Part shown: positions 7,008 through 12,292 of the stretch, piece by piece
How the letters are laid out: each line of letters starts with the position of its first letter
Numbering within the stretch: position 1 is the stretch's first letter
Source: JBDLID01 sp039715055
GTDB lineage: Bacteria > Desulfobacterota > Desulfobulbia > Desulfobulbales > Desulfocapsaceae
Length of the DNA stretch: 12,292 bases
Direction of reading: 5' to 3'
Assembly: GCA_039715055.1 (NCBI GenBank)
Contig: JBDLID010000093.1
Coordinates: 1 to 12,292, forward strand
Notes under the pieces: model-generated
What the model was told of the DNA's origin: nothing
The model's database searches: none
Seen by the model: the letters and a program-made list of their open reading frames with translations, nothing else
Made by a program: the position numbers and the translations under genes

Positions 7008-7464
7008 CGCCGGATCTGCTTTTCATCACTTCATTCAAAGTCCGTTCAAACGGTCTGACCTCAACAATCCGGTAACCGCAGCCTGAAGGTAATCCGCCGC
7101 CGCAGAACACCAGATTTTTGTCGGGAAAATCACGACAGACCCAGAGACGGTTTTCGTGATCCCGGCACAGCCCTTCCTCGGTGAGCCAGCTGCAGGAGAA
7201 CTGGAGACAGCCATATTCATCTTTGCCGATCACCTCAAATCGGGCAAACTCGGGATGATCACGAACCATGGCCTGGAACTGCTCCTGCGAACGAATCCAA
7301 CCCGTGGAGGCTTCCAGGTTGATTTTCCGGCAGCATTTGCCGCAGCCGCTGCAGGAACCGCTCACCATCAGCTCCCGGCCGGTCAGTTTCAGACGCAGAA
7401 AGCGAACCAGGCCCCACGGGGTAAATTCAGCGATACGCCTTAATTTTCTTAACCTCTTAGCCAC
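6985..7464 (-). CDS. YkgJ-family putative metal/Fe-S cluster-binding protein (second copy)
   Basis: A 159-residue protein with a GTG start at 7462-7464, chosen because TGAGG lies 6 nt upstream. A basic N-terminal arm of about 30 residues (KRLRKLRR...) precedes the signature CSGCGKCC at 38-45. Further cysteines follow in GCLQFSCSWL, GLCRDH, WVCRDFP, VFCGGG and SGCGYR, giving the YkgJ cysteine set plus extras. Metal or Fe-S cluster binding is predicted for the family but the function is unknown. It differs from the paralogue near rlmH in its N-terminal basic extension and cysteine spacing, so it is not a recent duplicate. It overlaps the QTMAN-type gene by 23 bp and is the first gene of that pair. 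Confidence 0.87.
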   Translation of the reverse strand: MAKRLRKLRRIAEFTPWGLVRFLRLKLTGRELMVSGSCSGCGKCCRKINLEASTGWIRSQEQFQAMVRDHPEFARFEVIGKDEYGCLQFSCSWLTEEGLCRDHENRLWVCRDFPDKNLVFCGGGLPSGCGYRIVEVRPFERTLNEVMKSRSGDEKNTDS

Positions 7465-7591
7465 TCACAGCCTCAAAAAAGAACGGTTTACGATCAACAG
7501 CACACGGTGTAGACTACATCCCTTTCAGGAATCATTCCAGGACACCTTTAAAAATTGCCTTTCGGAGTCTATGCTCACCTCGTCCAGACTC

Positions 7592-7618
7592 TTCGTTATA
7601 CGAAAAATCTAATTTTTC
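7592..7618. other. Two overlapping short palindromes upstream of the ykgJ-QTMAN pair
   Basis: TTCGTTATACGAA (7592-7604) and GAAAAATCTAATTTTTC (7602-7618) are both perfect inverted repeats sharing three bases. They lie about 130-150 nt upstream of the GTG of the minus-strand YkgJ-family gene and just before the PpsR remnant. They may be operators, a promoter region, or a decayed terminator. The rest of the 7465-7650 gap holds nothing I can identify. Confidence 0.35.
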
Positions 7619-7650
7619 AAGGTACCCTTCATACTACCTTTGTCGAAACC

Positions 7651-7830
7651 ATGTGGAAATCAAAAGACGTCTACTATCTCTCCGGCTCCACCTGCACCAA
7701 CGAGCTGCAGCAGTCTCACCAGATCTTTCTCAAGTATGATATCCTGATGCTCCAGTCCGAAAGTCGATCCATCGATGAAACCGCCACCCAGGTGGCCCAG
7801 ATCCTTTCTCTTAAACGTAAAATTCGCTAA
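7651..7830 (+). pseudogene. C-terminal remnant of PpsR/PPDK regulatory kinase-pyrophosphorylase (DUF299)
   Basis: About 59 residues resemble only the extreme C-terminus of the DUF299 family. The stretch CTNELQQSHQIFLKYDI followed by SRSIDETATQVAQIL aligns with the family's usual ending (a glutamate-rich helix with an 'eIF' core, then a hydrophobic strand, then S-I-E-E-T-A and a terminal helix). Intact members are around 270 residues and carry a P-loop; nothing like it appears upstream in any plus-strand frame. The ATG at 7651 has no Shine-Dalgarno. I read this as a gene truncated by deletion or rearrangement. The family regulates PEP synthase or pyruvate phosphate dikinase by reversible ADP-dependent phosphorylation. 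A functional short protein is possible but less likely. Confidence 0.6.
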
Positions 7831-7847
7831 CTTTTTTTGAGGACTAA

Positions 7848-8075
7848 ATGCAGTTTATCGATCAACTCCCGTGGCCGCTTCTCATCATTGCCTGCCTGCT
7901 TCTCGGCCTGGCACCCTTTGTCCCGGAACCCCATCTGGTTGAAAAAATCCGGATGCTTATGCAGGGCACTCTCAAGCGGCCCATCGATATCTTCGATCTC
8001 TTCTACCACTCAATACCCTTCATTCTCGTCATCATCAAACTCGTCCGCCTTAAAACAGGCGTACCTTCCCCTTAG
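7848..8075 (+). CDS. Small two-helix inner-membrane protein (often annotated 'RND transporter')
   Basis: A 75-residue protein with two predicted membrane segments (about 7-25 and 52-67) joined by a charged loop. The PFVPEPHL motif (23-30), an amphipathic EKIRMLMQG segment and RPIDIFDL (44-51) are the recurrent features of a small family widespread in Proteobacteria and frequently labelled 'RND transporter', though far too short to be one. TGAGG lies 5 nt before the ATG, a good ribosome binding site. Function is unknown. It follows the PpsR remnant by 17 nt and does not obviously share an operon with the lipoproteins 161 nt downstream. Confidence 0.82.
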   Translation: MQFIDQLPWPLLIIACLLLGLAPFVPEPHLVEKIRMLMQGTLKRPIDIFDLFYHSIPFILVIIKLVRLKTGVPSP

Positions 8076-8236
8076 GGACGCATCCAGCTTTACGCTGAAT
8101 AGTTACTCTTTTTTGCTTCAGTTTTCCATCTGTCGTCCGATAAAGAGTGAAACCATCAGTCGGTCTGGATGATCGCTCCCAATACGAGGGTCATCGACCG
8201 GCTGCAGTTTTCTCTTTTACCCCCGGAGACGGCAGG

Positions 8237-8941
8237 ATGCGGTTCACTTCGTTATTTATTATTCTTGTTCTGGCGGCAGCCGGCTGCACCCGGATTCCCC
8301 AACCGGCCAGTTATGCCTACTCCGAACAGCAGAAAATGCAGGCCGTTCATCATTGGGACGTTCTGGCCTGGGACGTTGCCAACCAGATCAACAACCAGCT
8401 TGTCCATACCGATCACATCGACACAGCTCTCTTTGTCAAACCGACCTGTTCGACAGACACATTCCCCTGCCCGCCCGGAAAGACCACTACCTTTAACGAA
8501 AGTTTCCACGACCTGCTCAAGACCCGTCTCTACCAGTTCGGCATCCCTACCCGCCACGATCCTGACACAAAGGCAATTACCGTCAACTACAAGGTCCAGG
8601 TCGTCTATCACCGTGCCCGCAGAACTGCCATTCAACCCGGTACGTTTACCGCCCTGACCTCGGCAATCATTGTCCTGCGGGCAATGAGCGACAAACTCCA
8701 GGCCCTTGGTGCCGCAGCGGCAGTAGACATTTATAACTCCACCAGCCCCATGGCCGGCCACTACGAGGTGATCATCACCACCTCAATGGTCAGGAATAAC
8801 AAATACCTGTTCAGGTCATCGGATGTTTATTATATTAATGACAAAGATTTCTGGCACTACCAGAACAGTGCCCACGGCAGTGAAATCAAGATTGTCGCAA
8901 GCGATCCCCTGCCGTCTCCGACCACTGAGCCCAAACTGTAA
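8237..8941 (+). CDS. Uncharacterised lipoprotein upstream of FlgO-like gene
   Basis: A 234-residue protein with a signal peptide and lipobox LAAAGC, predicting lipidation at Cys17. ATG 8237 is preferred over an in-frame GTG at 8147 because it places the signal peptide at the N-terminus and has GGAG 8 nt upstream. I do not recognise the mature domain. It contains a conserved-looking helix (HWDVLAWDVANQINNQL), a possible disulfide pair in TCSTDTFPCPPG, and a beta-rich region (ITVNYKVQVVYHRAR) with an alternation similar in outline to the partner's. Its stop overlaps the next start (TAATG), so the two lipoproteins are almost certainly co-translated and may act together at the outer membrane. Confidence 0.82.
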   Translation: MRFTSLFIILVLAAAGCTRIPQPASYAYSEQQKMQAVHHWDVLAWDVANQINNQLVHTDHIDTALFVKPTCSTDTFPCPPGKTTTFNESFHDLLKTRLYQFGIPTRHDPDTKAITVNYKVQVVYHRARRTAIQPGTFTALTSAIIVLRAMSDKLQALGAAAAVDIYNSTSPMAGHYEVIITTSMVRNNKYLFRSSDVYYINDKDFWHYQNSAHGSEIKIVASDPLPSPTTEPKL

Positions 8942-9561
8942 TGCGAAATTTAATCCTCCCATTCCTGCTCCTGTCCCTTTTCCTGCTCAGCTCCTGCTCC
9001 ACTTTCAACTGTCAAAGCCTTGAACGGTATCTGGGCACAAACGGCAACCTGATCACCCTTTCCTACCGTATCGCCGACCATCTCATTAACCGTTCCATGC
9101 CACCCCTGATGCCGCGGCACCCCGAGCTTGCCATCCTCACCGCCACCTTTGTTGATGACAACAACCTTGATGAGACCTCCCGCTTCGGCCGCATCCTCCA
9201 GCAGCACATCAGCTCACGTCTGGTCCAGAAGGGCTACACGGTCAGAGAGTGGAAGCTGCGCCATGATATGCTCATGCGTGAAAAACAGGGCGAAATCATG
9301 CTCTCGCGGGAACTCTCCAAGATCACTGCCGAACAATCCATCCAGGCGGTTCTCGTCGGCACCTACTCATACACAAACGACATCATGTATCTCTCCGCCC
9401 GCCTTGTCGAACCAAGGACACGCAATATCCTCGCCACCTACGATTACCAGATCTGCATGGATGACAATATCCTTGCCATGTTCGGACTGATGCGAAAAAG
9501 TCCTGGCGGCGATGAGGTCCAGCCTCCAAAACAGTCGATCATCAACTCCATCTTCTATTAA
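8941..9561 (+). CDS. FlgO-family outer-membrane lipoprotein
   Basis: A 206-residue lipoprotein: hydrophobic signal peptide with lipobox LLSSC, Cys19 lipidated. The mature part follows the FlgO fold pattern (PF17680): a helix TLSYRIADHLI (39-49), strand LAILTATFVDDNNLDETSRF (63-82) leading into GRILQQHISSRLVQKGY, then a GEIMLSRELSKI segment and a C-terminal VLVGTY...YLSARLVEPRT hairpin. In Vibrio, FlgO with FlgP and FlgT stabilises the sheathed flagellum at the outer membrane. Here no flagellar gene is adjacent, so a general envelope role is possible. The ATG overlaps the upstream stop by one base, indicating coupling with the preceding lipoprotein. Confidence 0.85.
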   Translation: MRNLILPFLLLSLFLLSSCSTFNCQSLERYLGTNGNLITLSYRIADHLINRSMPPLMPRHPELAILTATFVDDNNLDETSRFGRILQQHISSRLVQKGYTVREWKLRHDMLMREKQGEIMLSRELSKITAEQSIQAVLVGTYSYTNDIMYLSARLVEPRTRNILATYDYQICMDDNILAMFGLMRKSPGGDEVQPPKQSIINSIFY

Positions 9562-9585
9562 CCGATCCGCATTTCTCACCCAATT

Positions 9586-9894
9586 ATGGCCCTCATAAAT
9601 ATCGATTCTGTCCTGCGTGACGTGATCCGCGACATCAGGGCAATCGAACCGCCCGGGGGTATTGAACTACTCTCATACAAGAGAAACCGGACCATCGCCC
9701 TGATCCGGCAACAGGGAAACGGACTGCTGCTTCGCGAAAACGGTTACCGGAAACGCGAGCTGCAGCTTACCCTTGATGATTTCAGCAAACCCCTGAAGAA
9801 AATGATCAAGCACGAGTTTCCACGCAGCCGCAAAGTGCGGGTCATGAAGTTCAGCGACCCAGAGGAATTGGACCGTATCCACCAGAAGATATAA
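9586..9894 (+). CDS. Conserved-looking small protein of unknown function
   Basis: A 102-residue soluble, basic protein with no signal peptide, membrane segment or cysteine. It starts with an acidic helix (INIDSVLRDVIRDIRAIEPP), followed by a short beta region (GIELLSYKRNRTIALIRQ, then NGLLLRENGY) and a basic helix-rich C-terminus with LKKMIKHEFPRSRKVRV. The motif EFPRSRKVR is distinctive. The pattern suggests a small alpha/beta fold, perhaps nucleic-acid binding, but I cannot name a family. It lies 24 nt after the FlgO-like gene on the same strand, without a clear Shine-Dalgarno, so it may be the last gene of that operon. Codon use looks like its neighbours. Confidence 0.75.
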   Translation: MALINIDSVLRDVIRDIRAIEPPGGIELLSYKRNRTIALIRQQGNGLLLRENGYRKRELQLTLDDFSKPLKKMIKHEFPRSRKVRVMKFSDPEELDRIHQKI

Positions 9895-9936
9895 GCTTAT
9901 CAGCTCTCCACCATGTAGACTTACCTGAAAAGAGGA

Positions 9937-9964
9937 TTGACATTCTCAATCGATGAGGTGTAAT
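9937..9964 (+). promoter_or_regulatory. Sigma-70-type promoter for the zinc-ribbon protein gene
   Basis: A perfect -35 hexamer TTGACA (9937-9942), a 16-bp spacer and -10 TGTAAT (9959-9964, five of six). Transcription should start near 9971, giving a leader of about 107 nt before the ATG at 10078. I see no strong hairpin in that leader. The 9895-9936 stretch before it holds nothing identifiable. Confidence 0.6.
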
Positions 9965-10077
9965 TGGCAGGCTTCAACTTTTTTTCCACAGACAAGCAGC
10001 ACCGCACCGACACACCACGGATTGAGGTTTCCTGCTGTCTCAATGGTCATCCACTATCTTCAAAGACGTTAGTTATT

Positions 10078-10308
10078 ATGCTCCTTATTCGCTGTTCAGC
10101 CTGTAAAACCAAGTTGTGGCGCTATGACAAAATCGGCCAGGGGGAAGTGCTTCGCTGCCATAAGGACCGTATCACGAGGATGATCAATTCCCGGATGAAT
10201 GGTCACAAGATCCAGTGCCCCTGTGGTAAGGATATCGGTATTGACAAGGGCAGTTTTTATAAAATGATCGCCAAATCATTCACCTACAAGGGAACAAAAA
10301 GAAATTGA
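10078..10308 (+). CDS. Small zinc-ribbon-like protein
   Basis: A 76-residue protein with CSAC (6-9), CH (27-28) and CPCG (47-50), spaced like a zinc ribbon with C-x2-C and C-x-C knuckles. Other marked features are YDKIGQGEVLRCHKDRI (16-32) and IGIDKGSFYKMI near the end. I believe similar small proteins recur in Desulfobacterota but I do not know a function; an RNA- or ribosome-related role would be typical of short basic zinc ribbons, as inference only. The frame extends upstream to a TTG at 9964, but that lies in the promoter -10, so ATG 10078 is chosen although its Shine-Dalgarno is poor. It has its own promoter. Confidence 0.78.
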   Translation: MLLIRCSACKTKLWRYDKIGQGEVLRCHKDRITRMINSRMNGHKIQCPCGKDIGIDKGSFYKMIAKSFTYKGTKRN

Positions 10309-10447
10309 AAATTGCCTGAATTCTCTTGCGATATCGCTCTCTACCCGCCATTTTTCTGGACTTCACAACTCTTTTTGGATACTCTAGTAACGATTCACAT
10401 CAACCAATCCACTGTGACGATAACAAGTCAGCCTATATTTTTGACCA

Positions 10448-11317
10448 ATGATCCAAATCGTTTCACGAATTTTTATCAGCATCGTTGCACTCTGTCTCCT
10501 TGGAGTGACAACAGCCTACTGTGATGAAGTTTTCATTCCGGAAAGTGAAATTTCAACCGAGGTATACCAGCGGGTCGGGCCGCGTCTGCTTCGAGCTATG
10601 AAGGCCAGAGGGCTGGAACTGGGCAGCCCGATATACATCCGCATCTTTAAAAAAGAAGGCTTTCTGGAGGTGTGGGTAGAGAAGGGATTGACCTATAAAC
10701 TCTTTAAAAGTTATCCGGTCTGCAGCTTCTCGGGCGTTCTCGGTCCAAAAGTGAAAGAGGGTGACTACCAGAGCCCGGAAGGATTTTACAGTGTGGGGGC
10801 GGAGCAGCTCAACCCATGGAGCAACTACCATCTCTCGTTTAATCTTGGGTTCCCCAACGACTATGACCGCATATTCGAAAGGACCGGCAGCGCGCTGATG
10901 GTGCATGGCAGTTGCTCCTCCATGGGCTGTTACGCAATGACCGACGTTCGCATGGAAGAGATCTACACCCTTGCCTCAATGGCCATTCAGTCCGGCCAGA
11001 AATCCTTTCCAGTGCATATATTTCCCTTTCGTATGACCTGGCAGAACCTGAGTCGTCACTCCAGGAGCCGCTGGATGAGCTTCTGGGAAAACCTTAAACA
11101 GGGTTATGACTATTTTGAAGGCTTTCGGGCACCACCTGTGGTTGCGGTGATCGGAAACCATTACAGGTTTTTCACCGAGCCTAAACGTCTCTTTGGGGGA
11201 ATGTATAAAAATCACCGGATGGCTGGTGGGACCATCTCCCAGCCTCCACCATTGGGTGCAATTCAGTTGAGCCGGATGGAAACGGTTGACGACCAAACTC
11301 AACAGCAGAGACAGTGA
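10448..11317 (+). CDS. Periplasmic L,D-transpeptidase-fold protein, YafK/DpaA type
   Basis: A 289-residue protein with an N-terminal signal peptide (hydrophobic 8-23, cleavage probably near residue 25). The YkuD-type catalytic domain spans about 60-210. It includes YIRIFKKEGFLEVWV, the turn GDYQSPEGFY (105-114), the substrate segment NPWSNYHLSFNLGFPN, and the active site HGSCSSMGCYAMTD (153-166), with His153 and catalytic Cys161. The S-M-G-C-Y-A form rather than S-H-G-C is typical of the YafK group, whose E. coli member DpaA hydrolyses the link between Braun's lipoprotein and peptidoglycan. The final 80 residues are an extra proline- and glutamine-rich tail. Its stop overlaps the PilZ gene start (TGATG). 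Confidence 0.9.
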   Translation: MIQIVSRIFISIVALCLLGVTTAYCDEVFIPESEISTEVYQRVGPRLLRAMKARGLELGSPIYIRIFKKEGFLEVWVEKGLTYKLFKSYPVCSFSGVLGPKVKEGDYQSPEGFYSVGAEQLNPWSNYHLSFNLGFPNDYDRIFERTGSALMVHGSCSSMGCYAMTDVRMEEIYTLASMAIQSGQKSFPVHIFPFRMTWQNLSRHSRSRWMSFWENLKQGYDYFEGFRAPPVVAVIGNHYRFFTEPKRLFGGMYKNHRMAGGTISQPPPLGAIQLSRMETVDDQTQQQRQ

Positions 11318-11673
11318 TGCAGGATCAGGAAAGGCGGCAAAAAAAACGGGTTCGGTTTAAAACAGGGGTGGTCCTCAAAACTGAGTGGAACGAGTTCAGT
11401 GCCGACGCCCACTCCCGGGATATCAGCCTGGATGGTATCTTCATCCAAACAGACGCCCCCCTGGAAATCGGCCAGTTCTGCGAACTCGACATCACCCTTT
11501 CCGGAACATCCTCAAAGCTGCAACTGACCGTCAAAGGCAGGGTTGTCCGCCGCGAGGACCAGGGGATCGCCATCAAGTTTACCGAATTCGACATCGACAG
11601 CTATATCCACCTCAAAAACCTGGTCCTCTACAATATCCAGGCCCCGGACAGCGTGGGAGACGATCTTCTCTAG
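11317..11673 (+). CDS. PilZ-domain c-di-GMP receptor protein
   Basis: A 118-residue stand-alone PilZ domain. The c-di-GMP contacts are present: the basic N-terminal stretch RRQKKRVRF (6-14, with R7-x3-R11 as the RxxxR motif) and DISLDG (35-40, the D/N-x-S-x2-G motif), followed by a beta-barrel with VKGRVVRREDQGIAIKF. It is expected to be a cytoplasmic adaptor that changes a partner's behaviour on binding c-di-GMP. The ATG at 11317 overlaps the transpeptidase-like gene's stop by one base. An in-frame GTG immediately before gives one extra residue. Co-translation suggests its job concerns the envelope enzyme or the same envelope process. Confidence 0.92.
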   Translation: MQDQERRQKKRVRFKTGVVLKTEWNEFSADAHSRDISLDGIFIQTDAPLEIGQFCELDITLSGTSSKLQLTVKGRVVRREDQGIAIKFTEFDIDSYIHLKNLVLYNIQAPDSVGDDLL

Positions 11674-11748
11674 CCCGAATATTTCATGAACATTTCTTTT
11701 TGAATGGGTTATTTTTTTGATTTATCGTCGAAAAACACAATAAATAGC

Positions 11749-11771
11749 CAACCTGTATAAAGTACAGTTTG
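11749..11771. promoter_or_regulatory. Palindromic site in the convergent gap
   Basis: CAACCTGTA-TAAAG-TACAGTTTG: nine-base arms with one mismatch around a five-base centre. This size suits a dimeric regulator's operator or a weak hairpin. It lies in the AT-rich gap after the PilZ gene, with no start codon near it, so no target gene can be named. Confidence 0.3.
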
Positions 11772-11849
11772 TAACGTCACTTTTTGTCAAAACCACAAAG
11801 AAATATTCACCGCAGATGGGCCATCTCAACTTGCGAAATATCAGGGCTA

Positions 11850-11881
11850 GACATCTCTCATCAGGATTGATGTGAGATGTC
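11850..11881. terminator. Strong hairpin between the convergent PilZ and Crp/Fnr genes
   Basis: A 32-nt near-perfect inverted repeat: GACATCTC, T, CATCA, loop GGAT, TGATG, T, GAGATGTC, giving 13 pairs with one T-T mismatch. It starts 26 nt after the Crp/Fnr stop (minus strand) and about 176 nt after the PilZ stop. No U-run follows on either strand, so a classic intrinsic terminator is not proven; it may instead protect mRNA ends or bind a protein. Confidence 0.5.
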
Positions 11882-11906
11882 GGAATTCACTGCGGAAACG
11901 ACGGGA

Positions 11907-12292
11907 TTAATTGGAGTGACACTTCTCCAACCCATCAAGGTCCAAAATACGGATTTCCTTTCCCTGAACCGATATAAGTCCCTCATCAGTCATCTTTGAA
12001 AAAATCCGCGACAACGTTTCCGGGATGGTTCCGAGCAGACTGGCCAGCTGTCCCTTGGATATATCAAGACGAACCGTTTCCCCGTTATCCTGTTCTTCCA
12101 TCAGGTAAAGCAGATAGCCCGACAGACGTGCCGGCACCTCTTTAAGGGAGAGGTTTTCGATCTGGGAGGCAAAACGCCGCAGCCGCATGGAGAGCATGGC
12201 CAGCATGTTCAGGGCAAGGGACGGATTCTCGTTGACCAGCTCGACAAATCTTGCTCTTGGAAAAAAAAGCAGGGTCGCCTTTGCCAGTGCCA
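11907..12292 (-). CDS. Crp/Fnr-family transcriptional regulator, C-terminal part
   Basis: The last 127 residues of a regulator whose start lies beyond the right edge. The visible part begins in the end of the cyclic-nucleotide-binding-like sensor domain (ATLLFFPRARFVELVNENP), continues through the long dimerisation helix (MLAMLSMRLRRFASQIENLS) and ends with a winged helix-turn-helix. In the latter, LDISKGQLASLLGTIPETLS is the two-helix recognition unit (recognition helix around IPETLSRIFSKM) and GLISVQGKEIRILD is the wing. The TIPETLSR sequence resembles FNR-type rather than CRP-type recognition. Sensor residues (cysteines for an Fe-S cluster, or cAMP contacts) are outside the window, so the signal cannot be told. 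Confidence 0.93.
   Translation of the reverse strand, partial: ALAKATLLFFPRARFVELVNENPSLALNMLAMLSMRLRRFASQIENLSLKEVPARLSGYLLYLMEEQDNGETVRLDISKGQLASLLGTIPETLSRIFSKMTDEGLISVQGKEIRILDLDGLEKCHSN

Noticed and set aside
7598..7620. Minus-strand TTGAAA and TATAAC as a promoter for the YkgJ-QTMAN pair
   Set aside because: The hexamers are good but the spacer is only 14 nt, too short for a normal sigma-70 promoter.
7555..7650. N-terminal part of the open frame preceding the PpsR-like fragment (TTG start)
   Set aside because: Its residues do not resemble DUF299 or any protein I recognise, and there is no ribosome binding site. It is probably read-through non-coding DNA.
8085..8115. CAGC-TTTAC-GCTG followed by a T-rich stretch as a terminator after the small membrane protein
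   Set aside because: The stem is only four pairs and the T-run is over 10 nt away, too weak to call.
8147..8236. GTG-initiated extension of the first lipoprotein
   Set aside because: It would bury the signal peptide 30 residues inside the protein. The ATG at 8237 has a ribosome binding site and a correctly placed lipobox.
8252..8761. 169-residue minus-strand frame opposite the first lipoprotein
   Set aside because: It is antisense to a gene with a clear lipobox and coupling. Composition is glycine/valine-rich without recognisable motifs.
10312..10524. 70-residue plus-strand frame with TTG start
   Set aside because: It overlaps the start and signal peptide of the transpeptidase-like gene in another frame, with no motif or ribosome binding site.
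1..12292. Hidden defence, CRISPR, phage or toxin-antitoxin system
   Set aside because: No regularly spaced repeats, effector motifs, integrase or toxin-like pairs were seen on either strand. The genes are housekeeping, envelope or RNA-modification functions.

Overview
The window looks like an ordinary chromosomal stretch of a Gram-negative, lipopolysaccharide-making bacterium, most likely a sulfate- or sulfur-metabolising Desulfobacterota relative (Desulfobulbales-like). This placement is inferred from protein style and gene mix: KdsB for LPS, an LDH-type malate dehydrogenase, a long YvcK/CofD-like protein, YkgJ-type cysteine proteins, FlgO-like lipoproteins and a small CxxC protein. No 16S gene or other decisive marker is present.

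Layout. Positions 1-3733 (minus strand) read kdsB, then mdh, then a YvcK/CofD-like gene that runs off the left edge. The kdsB-mdh gap holds a small non-coding element with inverted ends and an 8-bp target duplication, which looks like an IS66-type MITE. Divergent from kdsB is rsmJ (plus). It converges on a minus-strand group: a YkgJ-family gene plus rlmH, and further upstream a second YkgJ-family gene overlapping a DUF3524/QTMAN-type glycosyltransferase. Three RNA-modification enzymes (16S, 23S and probably queuosine tRNA) therefore lie within about 3.7 kb, and two of them each sit beside a YkgJ-type metal-cluster protein. Palindromic REPIN-like repeats flank the ykgJ-rlmH pair on both sides.

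From 7650 onward the genes are on the plus strand: a C-terminal scrap of a PPDK/PpsR regulatory kinase-phosphorylase (pseudogene), a 75-residue two-helix membrane protein, a translationally coupled pair of lipoproteins (the second FlgO-like), a 102-residue conserved-looking protein, a 76-residue zinc-ribbon-like protein with a good sigma-70 promoter and a leader of about 107 nt, a periplasmic L,D-transpeptidase-fold protein (YafK/DpaA type), and a PilZ c-di-GMP protein coupled to it by a TGATG overlap. A convergent gene at the right edge is the C-terminal part of a Crp/Fnr-family regulator.

I found no CRISPR array, tRNA, rRNA, intact transposase, phage gene or recognisable defence system. The most interesting signals are the pairing of YkgJ proteins with RNA-modification enzymes, the bacterial QTMAN homologue, the MITE with its target duplication, and the REPIN-like repeats.
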